DNA of 64,000 nt from assembly GCA_902557845.1 (NCBI GenBank), contig CACEBX010000004.1:1-64000 (forward strand), in the 5' to 3' direction. Source of the DNA: Rhodospirillaceae bacterium (lineage in GTDB: Bacteria > Pseudomonadota > Alphaproteobacteria > TMED109). Shown one piece after another: positions 6,721 to 15,500 of this stretch. Position 1 is the first letter of the stretch. The number at the start of each line of letters is the position of its first letter. Below the pieces are notes generated by a model, which made no database searches, was not told the origin of the DNA, and saw only the letters and a list, made by a program, of their open reading frames with translations. The position numbers and the translations under genes were made by a program.

Positions 6721-8286
6721 ATGAAAAAAATAGATAAAAAAGAAAAAGCCGTTGTAATAATTGGTTCTGGTGCAGGTGGAGGCACTATGGCTTATGAACT
6801 TACAAGAGCAGGAATTCCATGCGTTTGTCTTGAAGCTGGTCCTTTTCATAAAAAAGAAGACTATGTGAATGATGAATGGGGTGCATTTTTGCAAATGGCT
6901 TGGCTAGATGCAAGAACTACAAGTGGAGACTGGCGAGTTGCAAAAGACTTTTCTGGACTTCCTACATGGCTATGTAAAGCCGTTGGAGGAACTACAACTC
7001 ACTGGGCAGGAGCTACACCAAGGTTTATGGATTACGAGTTTAAGACTAAATCTACCTATGGTAATTTAAAAGGTGCTAATCTATTAGACTGGCCAGTTAC
7101 CTTGAAGGATATGGAGCCATATTATACAAGAGCGGAAGACGCAATTGGTTCTACTCATCGAGGTGGAAGAGCTGCTCTACCTGCTAATAACAACTACAAA
7201 GTTTTTGCTGAAGGAGCAAAAAGAGTAGGGTATAAATTTTATGCCACTGGACCATATGGCACCAATGCAGAACCATACGATGGGAGACCTGGATCAGTTC
7301 AAGACGGTTTTAATTTTCAAGGAGATAAAAATGGTTCTAAATGGAGTACAGCAAAAAGAGAAATTCCTAGGGCATTAGAAACAGGCTTACTTGATCTTAG
7401 AACACATTCTCATGTTACAAAAATTACCCACAATAAAGAGGGATTAGTTGATGGAGTAATATATAGGGATGTAGACGGCAATGAACAACGTCAAGCTGCA
7501 CAAGTTGTAATTGTCTCTGGAAACTCAATAGAGTCACCTAGATTACTTTTGCTAAGTGAGTCATCTATGTTTCCTAATGGGTTAGCAAACAGTTCAGGTG
7601 AAGTAGGAAGAAACTATATGCGTCATTTAACTGGGTCAATGTATGCTAGATTTGAAAAGCCAGTAAAAATGTGGAGAGGTGAAACCATGGCAGGATTCTG
7701 TGCTGACGAAGTAAAACATAATCCTAAAAGAGGTTTTGTAGGAGGATATTATATGGAAACTCTTGCATTAGGACCTGCATTTTTATCAAGTTTTTTAGAT
7801 CCTGGAGCATGGGGTAGAGAGTTTACTGACATGATGGATGGATATGAAAATATTGCAGGTATGTGGATTGTTGGTGAAGATATGCCGCAATCTAACAATA
7901 GAGTTACTTTAAATACTGACGTTAAAGACCAGTATGGTAACCCTGTTCCAAATGTACACTTCGACGAGCATAAAAATGATATTGCTATGAGAAATTATGC
8001 ATATGAAAAGGCTGAAAAGTTATATGAATCAGTTGGAGCAATTCAAACCTGGAGAACTCCTCCTTATCCATCTACTCATAACCTTGGAACTAACAGAATG
8101 AGTGCAAAATCAAAGGATGGCGTAGTAAATAAATGGGGAAGATCTCATGATATAAAAAACTTATATATTGCTGATGGCTCTGTTATGACGACTGGTGCTG
8201 CCGCTAATCCAACTTTGACTATTACTGCCTTATCAATTCGTTTTAGTGAAAATGTAATTAGTCAACTTAAAAAAGGTAATATCTAA
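6721..8286 (+). CDS. GMC-family FAD dehydrogenase, copy 1, lacking the Fe-S cysteines
   Basis: 521 residues. A flavoprotein of the gluconate 2-dehydrogenase / FAD-glucose / fructose dehydrogenase branch, which oxidises an alcohol or sugar in the periplasm. The FAD-binding GSGAGGG lies at 15-21. The C-terminal catalytic pair is His453 (STHNLGT) and Asn496 (ANPTLTI). It has no signal of its own and should leave with the Tat gamma subunit encoded upstream. Aligned to copy 2 without gaps, residues 188-209 differ at all three cluster cysteines: Ser192, Asn198 and Asp202 stand where copy 2 has Cys194, Cys200 and Cys204. The GTCRM Cys of copy 2 is also Asn here. It should therefore carry FAD but no [3Fe-4S] centre. 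The substrate is unknown. Iron-type operators precede this operon. Confidence 0.93.
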   Translation: MKKIDKKEKAVVIIGSGAGGGTMAYELTRAGIPCVCLEAGPFHKKEDYVNDEWGAFLQMAWLDARTTSGDWRVAKDFSGLPTWLCKAVGGTTTHWAGATPRFMDYEFKTKSTYGNLKGANLLDWPVTLKDMEPYYTRAEDAIGSTHRGGRAALPANNNYKVFAEGAKRVGYKFYATGPYGTNAEPYDGRPGSVQDGFNFQGDKNGSKWSTAKREIPRALETGLLDLRTHSHVTKITHNKEGLVDGVIYRDVDGNEQRQAAQVVIVSGNSIESPRLLLLSESSMFPNGLANSSGEVGRNYMRHLTGSMYARFEKPVKMWRGETMAGFCADEVKHNPKRGFVGGYYMETLALGPAFLSSFLDPGAWGREFTDMMDGYENIAGMWIVGEDMPQSNNRVTLNTDVKDQYGNPVPNVHFDEHKNDIAMRNYAYEKAEKLYESVGAIQTWRTPPYPSTHNLGTNRMSAKSKDGVVNKWGRSHDIKNLYIADGSVMTTGAAANPTLTITALSIRFSENVISQLKKGNI

Positions 8287-8297
8287 TATCAATCAAA

Positions 8298-8330
8298 AAA
8301 AGACTCTTCTATAAAATAGAAGAGTCTTTT
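8298..8330. terminator. perfect bidirectional terminator between the two GMC operons
   Basis: A perfect 15-bp stem (AAAAGACTCTTCTAT / ATAGAAGAGTCTTTT) with an AAA loop. Arms end in A-run and T-run, so it can work in both directions. It lies midway between the stop codons of the convergent GMC genes. Confidence 0.9.
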
Positions 8331-8358
8331 AATTTAATACTAATCAATTTTTAATAAA

Positions 8359-9936
8359 TTAAATTGTTCCTTTAGACATTTCTTTAGCAATGTGTTCTGC
8401 TTGCCTTATTGCTAGAGAAACAATAGTTAGAGTAGGATTCTCAGCTGCACCTGTAGTGAACTGACTTCCATCAGAAATAAATAGGTTTGCTATGTCATGA
8501 GATTTTCCATTCTTATCACATACTCCATCTCTTGGCTTTTCACTCATTCTACATGTACCAAGGTTATGAGTAGATGGATAAGGAGGAGTCTCAAAAACGT
8601 CTACTGCTCCTGCTGCATTGTATACATCCGTACCTTTTCCAAAGGCATGCTTTCTCATTTTAATATCGTTGTCATGATCATCAAAATGAACATTTGGAAC
8701 AGGCATACCATTTTGGTCCTTAACATCTGTATTTAATGAGACTGCATTTTTTTCCTGCGGCATATCTTCACCAACTATCCACATTCCTGCTAAGTGATCA
8801 TAATTTTCTAATGCATTAGAAACTTTCTCACCCCATCCAGAAACTCCAGGAATTAAAAATCCTGCCATGAAAGGCAACCCTAATGCAAGAGTTTCCAATT
8901 CATAGCCTCCTACAAAGCCTCTTCTAGGATCATTAATGGATTCGTCAGTAACGATTCCTGCCATAGTAGTACCTCTATGAAAATTAACAGGCTTATCCAT
9001 TAAAGCATAAACTGACCCTGTTAAGTGTCTCATGTAGTTTTTCCCTACCTGACCAGAAGAATTTGATAATCCATCTGGATACATAGATGAATTTGACATT
9101 AAAAGAAGTCTTGGTGTCTCAATAGAGTTTCCCGCAACTGCAACAATTCTAGCTTTTTGCTTTTGCTGATTTCCATCAGCATCTACGTAAACCACACCAT
9201 CAATTTTTCCACTCTTATTATGTGTGATCTGAATAACATGAGCCTGTGTTCTTAACTCAAAGTTACCAGTTTGTTCAGCCTTAGGAATTTCTGAGTAACC
9301 AGCAGACCATTTAGCTCCTGACTTACAACCTTGAAAACAGAAACCTAGTTGTAAACAAGCGTTTCTTCCATCTCTTGGCATACTGTTAATACCCATTCTT
9401 CCTGTATGAACATCTTTATATCCAAGTTTTTTTGCTCCATCATAAAAAACTTTAAAGTTATTGTTGCCTGGAAGACCTGGTATTCCATGTGTTCTTGTGA
9501 CACCAATTTTATACTCAGCTTTATCGTAATATGGCTCCATTTCTTTTAAAGAAACAGGCCAGTCTAATAGATTAGCTCCAGCTACATCACCATATTCAGT
9601 TCTAACTTTAAACTCGTGCTCTTGAAATCTCAAAGATGCCCCTGCCCAATGCAATGTAGAACCACCTACACTTTTAACAATCCAAGAAGGAAGGTTAGGC
9701 CAGTTACTTGCAATAGACCAACTTCCTGAGGTTGTTCTATTATCTAACCAAGCGGTTTGCAAAAAAGCACCCCATTCGTCATTTACAAAATCATCAGGAG
9801 AGTAGTTCTTTCCTGCCTCTAAACAAACAACTTTAACTCCTTTTTGAGCTAACTCGTTGGATAAAGTGCCTCCTCCTGCACCTGACCCTATCACTACTGC
9901 AACAGAATCGTCATTTAAATCAAATTTTTTTGCCAT
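8359..9936 (-). CDS. GMC-family FAD dehydrogenase, copy 2, with CX5CX3C Fe-S motif
   Basis: 525 residues and clearly paralogous to copy 1 along its whole length. FAD site GSGAGGG 17-23; catalytic His457 (STHNLGTCRM) and Asn500 (ENPTLTI). Cys194, Cys200 and Cys204 (RNACLQLGFCFQGCKSGAKWS) form CX5CX3C. As I recall, this is the spacing of the [3Fe-4S] ligands in bacterial FAD-glucose dehydrogenase, where the cluster passes electrons from FAD to a cytochrome subunit. No cytochrome gene lies nearby. The Tat gamma subunit is encoded 15 bases upstream. The substrate (sugar, polyol or other alcohol) cannot be told from sequence. No iron-type operator is visible before this operon. Confidence 0.93.
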   Translation of the reverse strand: MAKKFDLNDDSVAVVIGSGAGGGTLSNELAQKGVKVVCLEAGKNYSPDDFVNDEWGAFLQTAWLDNRTTSGSWSIASNWPNLPSWIVKSVGGSTLHWAGASLRFQEHEFKVRTEYGDVAGANLLDWPVSLKEMEPYYDKAEYKIGVTRTHGIPGLPGNNNFKVFYDGAKKLGYKDVHTGRMGINSMPRDGRNACLQLGFCFQGCKSGAKWSAGYSEIPKAEQTGNFELRTQAHVIQITHNKSGKIDGVVYVDADGNQQKQKARIVAVAGNSIETPRLLLMSNSSMYPDGLSNSSGQVGKNYMRHLTGSVYALMDKPVNFHRGTTMAGIVTDESINDPRRGFVGGYELETLALGLPFMAGFLIPGVSGWGEKVSNALENYDHLAGMWIVGEDMPQEKNAVSLNTDVKDQNGMPVPNVHFDDHDNDIKMRKHAFGKGTDVYNAAGAVDVFETPPYPSTHNLGTCRMSEKPRDGVCDKNGKSHDIANLFISDGSQFTTGAAENPTLTIVSLAIRQAEHIAKEMSKGTI

Positions 9937-9951
9937 GATACTAATACTCCT

Positions 9952-10506
9952 TTATTCCCACCAGCCCTTTGGGCTAGCTTTTTCAGGGGGTTGTGGCCAA
10001 TCTGCATCTTGAAAACCTCTTAGGTAATAGCCTCCTTGATCGTAAGCTTCACCTTGGTAACCTGCAACATCCCATACTTTTTTGTTATTGTAAAAAACGC
10101 TTACCATTTCCCATCTCAAAGTACTGAAAAATGGATTGCCTTGTATCTTTTTCAAAATAGCTACTCTATCTTTGTAAGATGCCTTCATGTAGTTTCCTCC
10201 TGCTGCACTATCTATTTCAGCAACTCCGTCTACAAAAGATTTCTTTAGAGATTCGTCAGTAGCAGCTTTTCCATCAAGAGAATCAACTGAAATCATATAT
10301 AATTCATCAGAAAATTTCTTACCTGGAAAAAGATCTTTGCTTACCAATAACATTGTTTTAGCAACATGACTGTCTAAAGAGCTTTTCTTATCAGCCCAAG
10401 CATTAAAAGCATTTAGCTGCACCATTCCACCTGATAGCACAACAAATCCTGAAATTTTACTTGAGTTTTTAAGAAAAGATCTTCTATCTAATTTTATCTT
10501 CTTCAT
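9952..10506 (-). CDS. Tat-exported gluconate 2-dehydrogenase subunit 3-like (gamma) protein, copy 2
   Basis: 184 residues from the ATG at 10506. A slightly earlier in-frame ATG (10518) is less likely because the ribosome site GGGAGGAG lies between the two. The twin-arginine signal is LDRRSFLKNSS followed by a hydrophobic stretch and AWA cleavage near 38. The C-terminal block GYQGEAYDQGGY..RGFQDADWPQPP mirrors copy 1. It is predicted to export and stabilise the GMC flavoprotein encoded directly downstream. About 100 AT-rich bases separate it from the next gene, with no visible Fur or Irr palindrome. Confidence 0.85.
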   Translation of the reverse strand: MKKIKLDRRSFLKNSSKISGFVVLSGGMVQLNAFNAWADKKSSLDSHVAKTMLLVSKDLFPGKKFSDELYMISVDSLDGKAATDESLKKSFVDGVAEIDSAAGGNYMKASYKDRVAILKKIQGNPFFSTLRWEMVSVFYNNKKVWDVAGYQGEAYDQGGYYLRGFQDADWPQPPEKASPKGWWE

Positions 10507-10606
10507 AACTCCTCCCATGTTATTATTAATAAAAATAAAAATTTCAAAAATTATAACAGTATTTTTTGTAAATTTAAATAATAATTAATTCTAAAATATT
10601 AAATTT

Positions 10607-11086
10607 TTAATTTTCTATGCTGTAACAATAGCCATGAGCTATATGCAAATAGTCTACTTCATTACCTTTTCCTTCTATCCAATAATCAGTAATATATGTT
10701 TTTCTATATCTTAAAGTTTTTAGGGAAAATTTTATTTGATAGGCGGTAACTCTATCTTTAGGAACACAAGTTACTATATATTCTTCTTTATTTTTTTTAC
10801 AATCAAATTGGTATTTTGCTTCGGATTCTCTTTTAAAAGTATTATCTTTTTCTTTTAGAGATGTAAAATTATCACTAAAAATCATCAAAGTTTTATAAGG
10901 AAAAAACAATGTATCTTTTAAAAATTTTCTCTTATTTTGAAATAAACCGCTTGCACTATTTTCCAATAAGCATTCGTACTCAGAGAATTTCTCCTTATTA
11001 GCTTTCGTTTCTATATTAAAAAATAGAAAGCAGCTTATTAGAATTAGAATATTAAATCTGAACTTTTGATTATCCTCTACCTGCAA
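10607..11086 (-). CDS. secreted protein of unknown function
   Basis: 159 residues starting with TTG inside the end of the SDR gene, with GGAGG about 8 bases upstream, so translation is probably coupled. A hydrophobic segment at 11-25 (ILILISCFLFF) followed by NIETKA suggests a cleaved signal peptide. Five Cys (37, 95, 107 and 153 in the mature part) would allow disulfides in the periplasm. I recognise no family. It overlaps the SDR by 17 bases and appears to be the distal gene of that pair. Confidence 0.6.
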   Translation of the reverse strand: MQVEDNQKFRFNILILISCFLFFNIETKANKEKFSEYECLLENSASGLFQNKRKFLKDTLFFPYKTLMIFSDNFTSLKEKDNTFKRESEAKYQFDCKKNKEEYIVTCVPKDRVTAYQIKFSLKTLRYRKTYITDYWIEGKGNEVDYLHIAHGYCYSIEN

Positions 11087-11843
11087 TTGTTACCCCTCCA
11101 TCCATAGTAATTACTTGTCCTGTAATAAAAGAGCCAGCATTAGAAGCTAATAAAATTGCTGCACCTGTGACTTCATCAACTGTGCCTATTCTACCTAAAG
11201 GTGCTTGACTTTCAACATCCTTTAATATATCTGGGTTCTCCCAAAGTTCTCTAGCAAAGTCTGTTTTAATAATACCAGGACAAAGTCCATTAATATTTAT
11301 ATTAAATTTTCCTAATTCTACTGCTAGGCTTCTGATAAGACCTATATCAGCAGTTTTGGATATAGAATATGCTCCTAGGTTTTTAACACCTTGTAATCCT
11401 GCAATTGACGATACAATGATAATAGAAGAACTATCTCTTTGCTTTAGAAAAGGAATAGCCTTTTTACATAACCAAAGATTAGACTTTACATTGTTGTTCA
11501 TAATTTTATCAAAAAGCTCATCAGGAATTTTTGCTAAGTCTCCATAGTAAGGATTACTTGCAGCATTACAAACTAAAACATCAATTTTTCCTAATTTTTC
11601 TACGCAAAAATCTATGAGATCCTCACATTGATTTTTTTTAGAGATATTACACTCTTTAGAAAAAGCTATCCCTCCTTTTTTAATTATTTCACTTTCCACT
11701 TCTTTGCAAGCATTTATTTTTCTAGAAGATATAATCAATTTTGCTCCAAACTCTGCAAACCTTTTAGCCATTCCTTTTCCTATACCTCTAGAGGAACCAG
11801 TTATTACTACAGCTTTATTTTTTAAGTTAAATAATTCATGCAT
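11070..11843 (-). CDS. short-chain dehydrogenase/reductase (SDR)
   Basis: 257 residues, classical SDR. NAD(P) site TGSSRGIG near 15-22, NAA near 92-94, catalytic Ser near 143 (IIVSSIAG), YSISK near 157-161, and PGIIKTDFA after the active site. The C-terminal SFITGQVITMDGGVTIAGRG is typical of FabG-like and sugar/alcohol SDRs. A reaction on a hydroxyl or keto group is certain but the substrate is not. It diverges from a class II aldolase gene 91 bases away, so the two may act on related compounds. FabG proper is less likely, as no fatty-acid synthesis genes are close. Confidence 0.88.
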   Translation of the reverse strand: MHELFNLKNKAVVITGSSRGIGKGMAKRFAEFGAKLIISSRKINACKEVESEIIKKGGIAFSKECNISKKNQCEDLIDFCVEKLGKIDVLVCNAASNPYYGDLAKIPDELFDKIMNNNVKSNLWLCKKAIPFLKQRDSSSIIIVSSIAGLQGVKNLGAYSISKTADIGLIRSLAVELGKFNININGLCPGIIKTDFARELWENPDILKDVESQAPLGRIGTVDEVTGAAILLASNAGSFITGQVITMDGGVTIAGRG

Positions 11844-11934
11844 TTTTTGACCTTTCTAAAATTTATAATTAATGTATAAATCTTTTTACAAAATGTGTCG
11901 AATGTATTAATGTATATTTTTAAAGGTATTTAGT

Positions 11935-12726
11935 ATGTCAAATCATGAAACAAAAGTTCAGGCTAACCACCTAGAAATTGAAAAATCATGCATGAAAAAT
12001 TATGATGAGCTTACTGAAAAAGATTTGAGAATTCAATTAGCTGCATCGTATAGATTGGTAGAAGAGTTAGGATGGTCATTTTTAATATTTGGACACCTAA
12101 CTACTAGAGTTCCAGGGCCGGAAAAACATTTTCTAATTAACCCATATGGCTTGATGTATGATGAAGTTACCGCTTCTAATTTAGTAAAAATTGACTTAGA
12201 AGGTAATAAAGTAGAAAGTTCCAATTGGGATATAAATCCTGCTGGTTTTATTATACATTCAGCTGTACATTCTTCAAAAAAACATGCTCATTGTGTAATG
12301 CATACACATACAAATGCAGGAATGGCAATGGCTGCTTTAAAAAAAGGTTTAATAAATATAGATTTTAGTGGCTCCGCTTATCATAATAGAGTTGCCTATC
12401 ACGATTTTGAGGGAGTAACTTTAAGAAGAGATGAATGTGAACGAATAGCAAACAATTTAGGAAATAAAAGTATTTTAATTTTGAGAAACCATGGTTTGCT
12501 TACTACCGGTGAAACAATAGCAGAAGCCTTTATGAAACTATATACATTAGAAAGTGCTTGCCAAGTTCAATTAATGGCTAGAGCATGTGATGAACCCTAT
12601 GAGATGGTTGCTAGTAATATTGCAGAAAGTCATGCTAATGACCTAAAGGATGCTGCTAGCTATAGACTGGCCTTTAGAGCCTTGGTAAGAAGAATGTTAA
12701 AAAAAGATCCATCTTTTATTTTATAG
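11935..12726 (+). CDS. class II aldolase/adducin-domain protein
   Basis: 263 residues. The metal-binding pattern HTHTNAGMAM near 121-130 and NHGLLTTG near 185-192 are the zinc-ligand blocks of the FucA/AraD/adducin fold. N-terminal segment RLVEELGWSFLIFGHLTTRVPG is typical of the alphaproteobacterial class II aldolase/adducin group of about 250-260 residues. Sugar-phosphate aldolase, epimerase or decarboxylase activity is possible and the substrate is unknown. A weak AAAGG precedes the ATG. The next gene, rpmH, begins 25 bases later. Confidence 0.85.
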   Translation: MSNHETKVQANHLEIEKSCMKNYDELTEKDLRIQLAASYRLVEELGWSFLIFGHLTTRVPGPEKHFLINPYGLMYDEVTASNLVKIDLEGNKVESSNWDINPAGFIIHSAVHSSKKHAHCVMHTHTNAGMAMAALKKGLINIDFSGSAYHNRVAYHDFEGVTLRRDECERIANNLGNKSILILRNHGLLTTGETIAEAFMKLYTLESACQVQLMARACDEPYEMVASNIAESHANDLKDAASYRLAFRALVRRMLKKDPSFIL

Positions 12727-12751
12727 CTTTATTTTTAAAAGGAGAATTTAA

Positions 12752-12886
12752 GTGAAAAGAACTTTTCAGCCAAGTAAATTAGTAAGAAAAAGACGACATG
12801 GCTTTAGGTCAAGAATGTCTACAAAATCTGGCAGGATAATATTGTCTAATAGAAGAGCTAAAGGAAGACAAAGACTTTCTGCATAA
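12752..12886 (+). CDS. rpmH: 50S ribosomal protein L34
   Basis: 44 residues from GTG at 12752, with AAAAGGAGAA as ribosome site. The sequence begins [20 protein letters not shown] and ends GRQRLSA, the classic L34 pattern. It is a very basic protein of the large subunit. Its stop TAA overlaps the rnpA start as TAATG, the usual rpmH-rnpA coupling. Confidence 0.97.
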   Translation: MKRTFQPSKLVRKRRHGFRSRMSTKSGRIILSNRRAKGRQRLSA

Positions 12887-13215
12887 TGGAAGCTATAAAA
12901 ATCACAAAAAATTTAGAATACAGATTAGTTAGTGCTAATGGAAAAAAAATTAAAAGTAATAATTTTAATATACAGTATTTAAAAACTAAAGATAAGTCTA
13001 TAAGGATTGGTATAACAGCTAGTAAAAAACTTGGTAACGCTGTCAAAAGGAACTATGTAAAAAGAAGAATTAGAGCTTTGTTCTTTAAACTGCTTTTACA
13101 AAGTAGCATACATGCAAAATACTATGTAATTATTGGAAAAAAAGGAATATTGTTTGAAAAGTTTGATAATTTATATGAAGAATTAAAATTAATTTTTAAA
13201 AAAATAGAAAAGTAA
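12886..13215 (+). CDS. rnpA: ribonuclease P protein component
   Basis: 109 residues, close to the family's 110-120. It assists the RNase P RNA in 5' maturation of tRNA precursors. The RNR signature GNAVKRNYVKRRIRALF lies at 50-66, preceded by ITASKKLG. The start overlaps the rpmH stop (TAATG) and yidC follows after 4 bases. The RNase P RNA gene (rnpB) is not in the window. Confidence 0.95.
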   Translation: MEAIKITKNLEYRLVSANGKKIKSNNFNIQYLKTKDKSIRIGITASKKLGNAVKRNYVKRRIRALFFKLLLQSSIHAKYYVIIGKKGILFEKFDNLYEELKLIFKKIEK

Positions 13216-13219
13216 TCAA

Positions 13220-14884
13220 ATGAACGACCAAAAAAATTTATTATTAGCTATTGTTGCTTCTCTTATAATATTATTAATATTTCAGTATTTTTTTCCTGGA
13301 GAACAACCTAAAAGTTCAGGAAATAAAAATCAAAACAACTTAGTTGAAGAAGTAACCAACGAAACCTTTGTCCCAAAAACAAGAAATGAAGCTTTAAAAG
13401 AAGATGCTAGAATATTTTTATCTTCTTCTTCTAGACTAAAGGGATCTATATCTCTCAAAGGAGCAAGAATTGATGATATAATATTAAGAGATTATAAGGA
13501 AAATATTTATAGCGACTCTCCATTAGTAACCTTAATGTCTCCAAAAAATACAATAAAACCTTATTTTGCTGAATTTGGTTGGCTTGCTCCTCAAAGCAAC
13601 ATAGATGTACCAAAAGATGAAGCTATCTGGATTATTATTAAAGGAAAGGAGCTTTCTCCTTCTAAATCAGTAATATTAGAATGGAAGTCTCCTGATAATT
13701 TGATATTTAATAGAAAAATTAGTATCGATAACAATTTTTTATTTACTTTTGAAGATACTGTTAAAAATAATACAACAACAACTCAAACTCTTCAACAGTA
13801 TGGGCGTATCCGTAGAACAGGAACACCTGAAACTTCTGGTTTTTATATTCTTCATGAGGGACCAATTGGGGTTTTATATAATAGACTCATAGAACCAGAT
13901 TATGAGGATCTGTTAGAAGAGTCACAAAGCATAAATAGTGATGGTGGATGGATAGGTATTACAGACAAATATTGGTTGGCTGCCCTAATACCTAATCAAA
14001 AAAATAAAATAACTGGGACTTTTAAGTCTAGCATAAAAAATAACAAAGAAATGTACGAAGCTAATTATAAAAGTTCTTTATTAGAAATACCTCCAGGAAA
14101 AGAAATTAGAGTTATATCTAATTTATTCATAGGAGCAAAGGAAGTCAGCCTTTTGGACCAATATGCAGAAACGCTTTCTATAAATATGTTTGATAGAGCT
14201 GTTGATTTTGGATGGTTTTATGTAATTACTAAACCTCTTTTTAAATTACTTCATTGGTTTTCTAGTATTTTCGGTAATGTGGGTTTATCTATTTTAGCTC
14301 TCACTATTGTGATAAGGATCATATTATTTCCACTTGCCAATAAATCTTTTAAATCTATGAGTAAAATGAAGGTTCTTACACCCAAAATTCAAGAAATAAG
14401 AGAAAGATATAAAAATGACAAACTTAAAATGCAACAAGAAATTATGCTTATGTATAGGAATGAAAAAGTAAATCCTTTGTCTGGGTGTCTTCCTATATTA
14501 ATTCAAATACCTATATTTTTTGCTCTTTATAAAGTACTTTTTGTGACTTTGGAAACAAGACATGAACCTTTCTTTGGCTGGATAAGAGACTTATCAGCTC
14601 CAGATCCAACAACCATTTTCAATCTCTTTGGTTTATTAAGTTTTACTCCACCTTCATTCTTGCTTATTGGTGTATGGCCCATTCTAATGGCTTTAACTAT
14701 GTTTCTTCAAACAAAATTGAACCCCACTCCTCCTGATCCATTGCAAGCCAAAATAATGACTTACCTACCTGTAGTTTTTTTATTTTTATTTGCTACTTTT
14801 CCTGCAGGGTTAGTTATATATTGGACCTGGAATAACGTTTTATCCATTGGACAACAATGGATTATTATGAAAAGAACAAGCTAA
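13220..14884 (+). CDS. yidC: membrane protein insertase YidC
   Basis: 554 residues, full Gram-negative length. One N-terminal helix (7-25), a large periplasmic domain to about 330, then the insertase core from about 350 with five C-terminal helices in total. The basic cytoplasmic loop is around 368-400 and GCLPILIQIPIFFALYK near 421-437. It inserts proteins into the inner membrane alone or with SecYEG. It lies in the conserved rpmH-rnpA-yidC-engB order. A small membrane-protein gene (yidD) often found between rnpA and yidC is absent. Confidence 0.97.
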   Translation: MNDQKNLLLAIVASLIILLIFQYFFPGEQPKSSGNKNQNNLVEEVTNETFVPKTRNEALKEDARIFLSSSSRLKGSISLKGARIDDIILRDYKENIYSDSPLVTLMSPKNTIKPYFAEFGWLAPQSNIDVPKDEAIWIIIKGKELSPSKSVILEWKSPDNLIFNRKISIDNNFLFTFEDTVKNNTTTTQTLQQYGRIRRTGTPETSGFYILHEGPIGVLYNRLIEPDYEDLLEESQSINSDGGWIGITDKYWLAALIPNQKNKITGTFKSSIKNNKEMYEANYKSSLLEIPPGKEIRVISNLFIGAKEVSLLDQYAETLSINMFDRAVDFGWFYVITKPLFKLLHWFSSIFGNVGLSILALTIVIRIILFPLANKSFKSMSKMKVLTPKIQEIRERYKNDKLKMQQEIMLMYRNEKVNPLSGCLPILIQIPIFFALYKVLFVTLETRHEPFFGWIRDLSAPDPTTIFNLFGLLSFTPPSFLLIGVWPILMALTMFLQTKLNPTPPDPLQAKIMTYLPVVFLFLFATFPAGLVIYWTWNNVLSIGQQWIIMKRTS

Positions 14885-14891
14885 GTAAATA

Positions 14892-15500
14892 ATGAAATCT
14901 ATAAACTTTAATTTTATAGATAAAGTTTTAAGTTTTAAAAAATTTGAGTATCAAAAAAATCTAATTTTACCTGAAGTATGTTTTGCTGGAAGATCAAATG
15001 TAGGAAAGTCATCTTTGATTAACTCTTTGCTTAATAGAAAAAACATAGCTAGAACTTCAAAAAGACCAGGTCAAACAAAGACAATTTTATTTTATAGAAT
15101 AGATAATTACTTTTCTTTAGTGGACGTTCCTGGTTATGGATATGCAGAAATATCAAAAAAAAATGTTACTGAAATATCAATGCTACTTAATCAATACTTT
15201 ACAATTAGTAAAAATATTAAAATAGTCTGTGTTCTTATTGATTCCAGACATGGTTTAAAAAAAATGGATTTAGAATTTTTATCTTTTTTAGAAAAAAATA
15301 AATTATACTTTAAATTAGTACTAACAAAAACTGATAAGTTAACTAAAAGTAATAAAGAAAAGATTTTAAAAAATTTAAGTAATTTTGAAAAAAAACCTTC
15401 TTATAAAATACTTTTTACTAGCACTAAAACTAAAGAAGGTATAAAAGAATTAAAAAATGATATATTACAAATAATTTCGAAAAATGAAAAAAGAACTTAA
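14892..15500 (+). CDS. engB: ribosome biogenesis GTP-binding protein EngB/YsxC
   Basis: 202 residues, a TrmE-Era-EngA-EngB GTPase. G1 GRSNVGKS 33-40; RTSKRPGQTK 54-63 holds the conserved switch Thr; G3 DVPGYGY 78-84; G4 TKTD near 145-148. It acts in large-subunit assembly. It follows yidC after 7 bases and overlaps argB by 17 bases, as in many alphaproteobacteria. Confidence 0.95.
   Translation: MKSINFNFIDKVLSFKKFEYQKNLILPEVCFAGRSNVGKSSLINSLLNRKNIARTSKRPGQTKTILFYRIDNYFSLVDVPGYGYAEISKKNVTEISMLLNQYFTISKNIKIVCVLIDSRHGLKKMDLEFLSFLEKNKLYFKLVLTKTDKLTKSNKEKILKNLSNFEKKPSYKILFTSTKTKEGIKELKNDILQIISKNEKRT

Noticed and set aside
8497-8736. Plus-strand frame inside the copy 2 GMC gene
   Set aside because: It is a shadow of the strongly conserved minus-strand dehydrogenase and has no ribosome site or recognisable domain.
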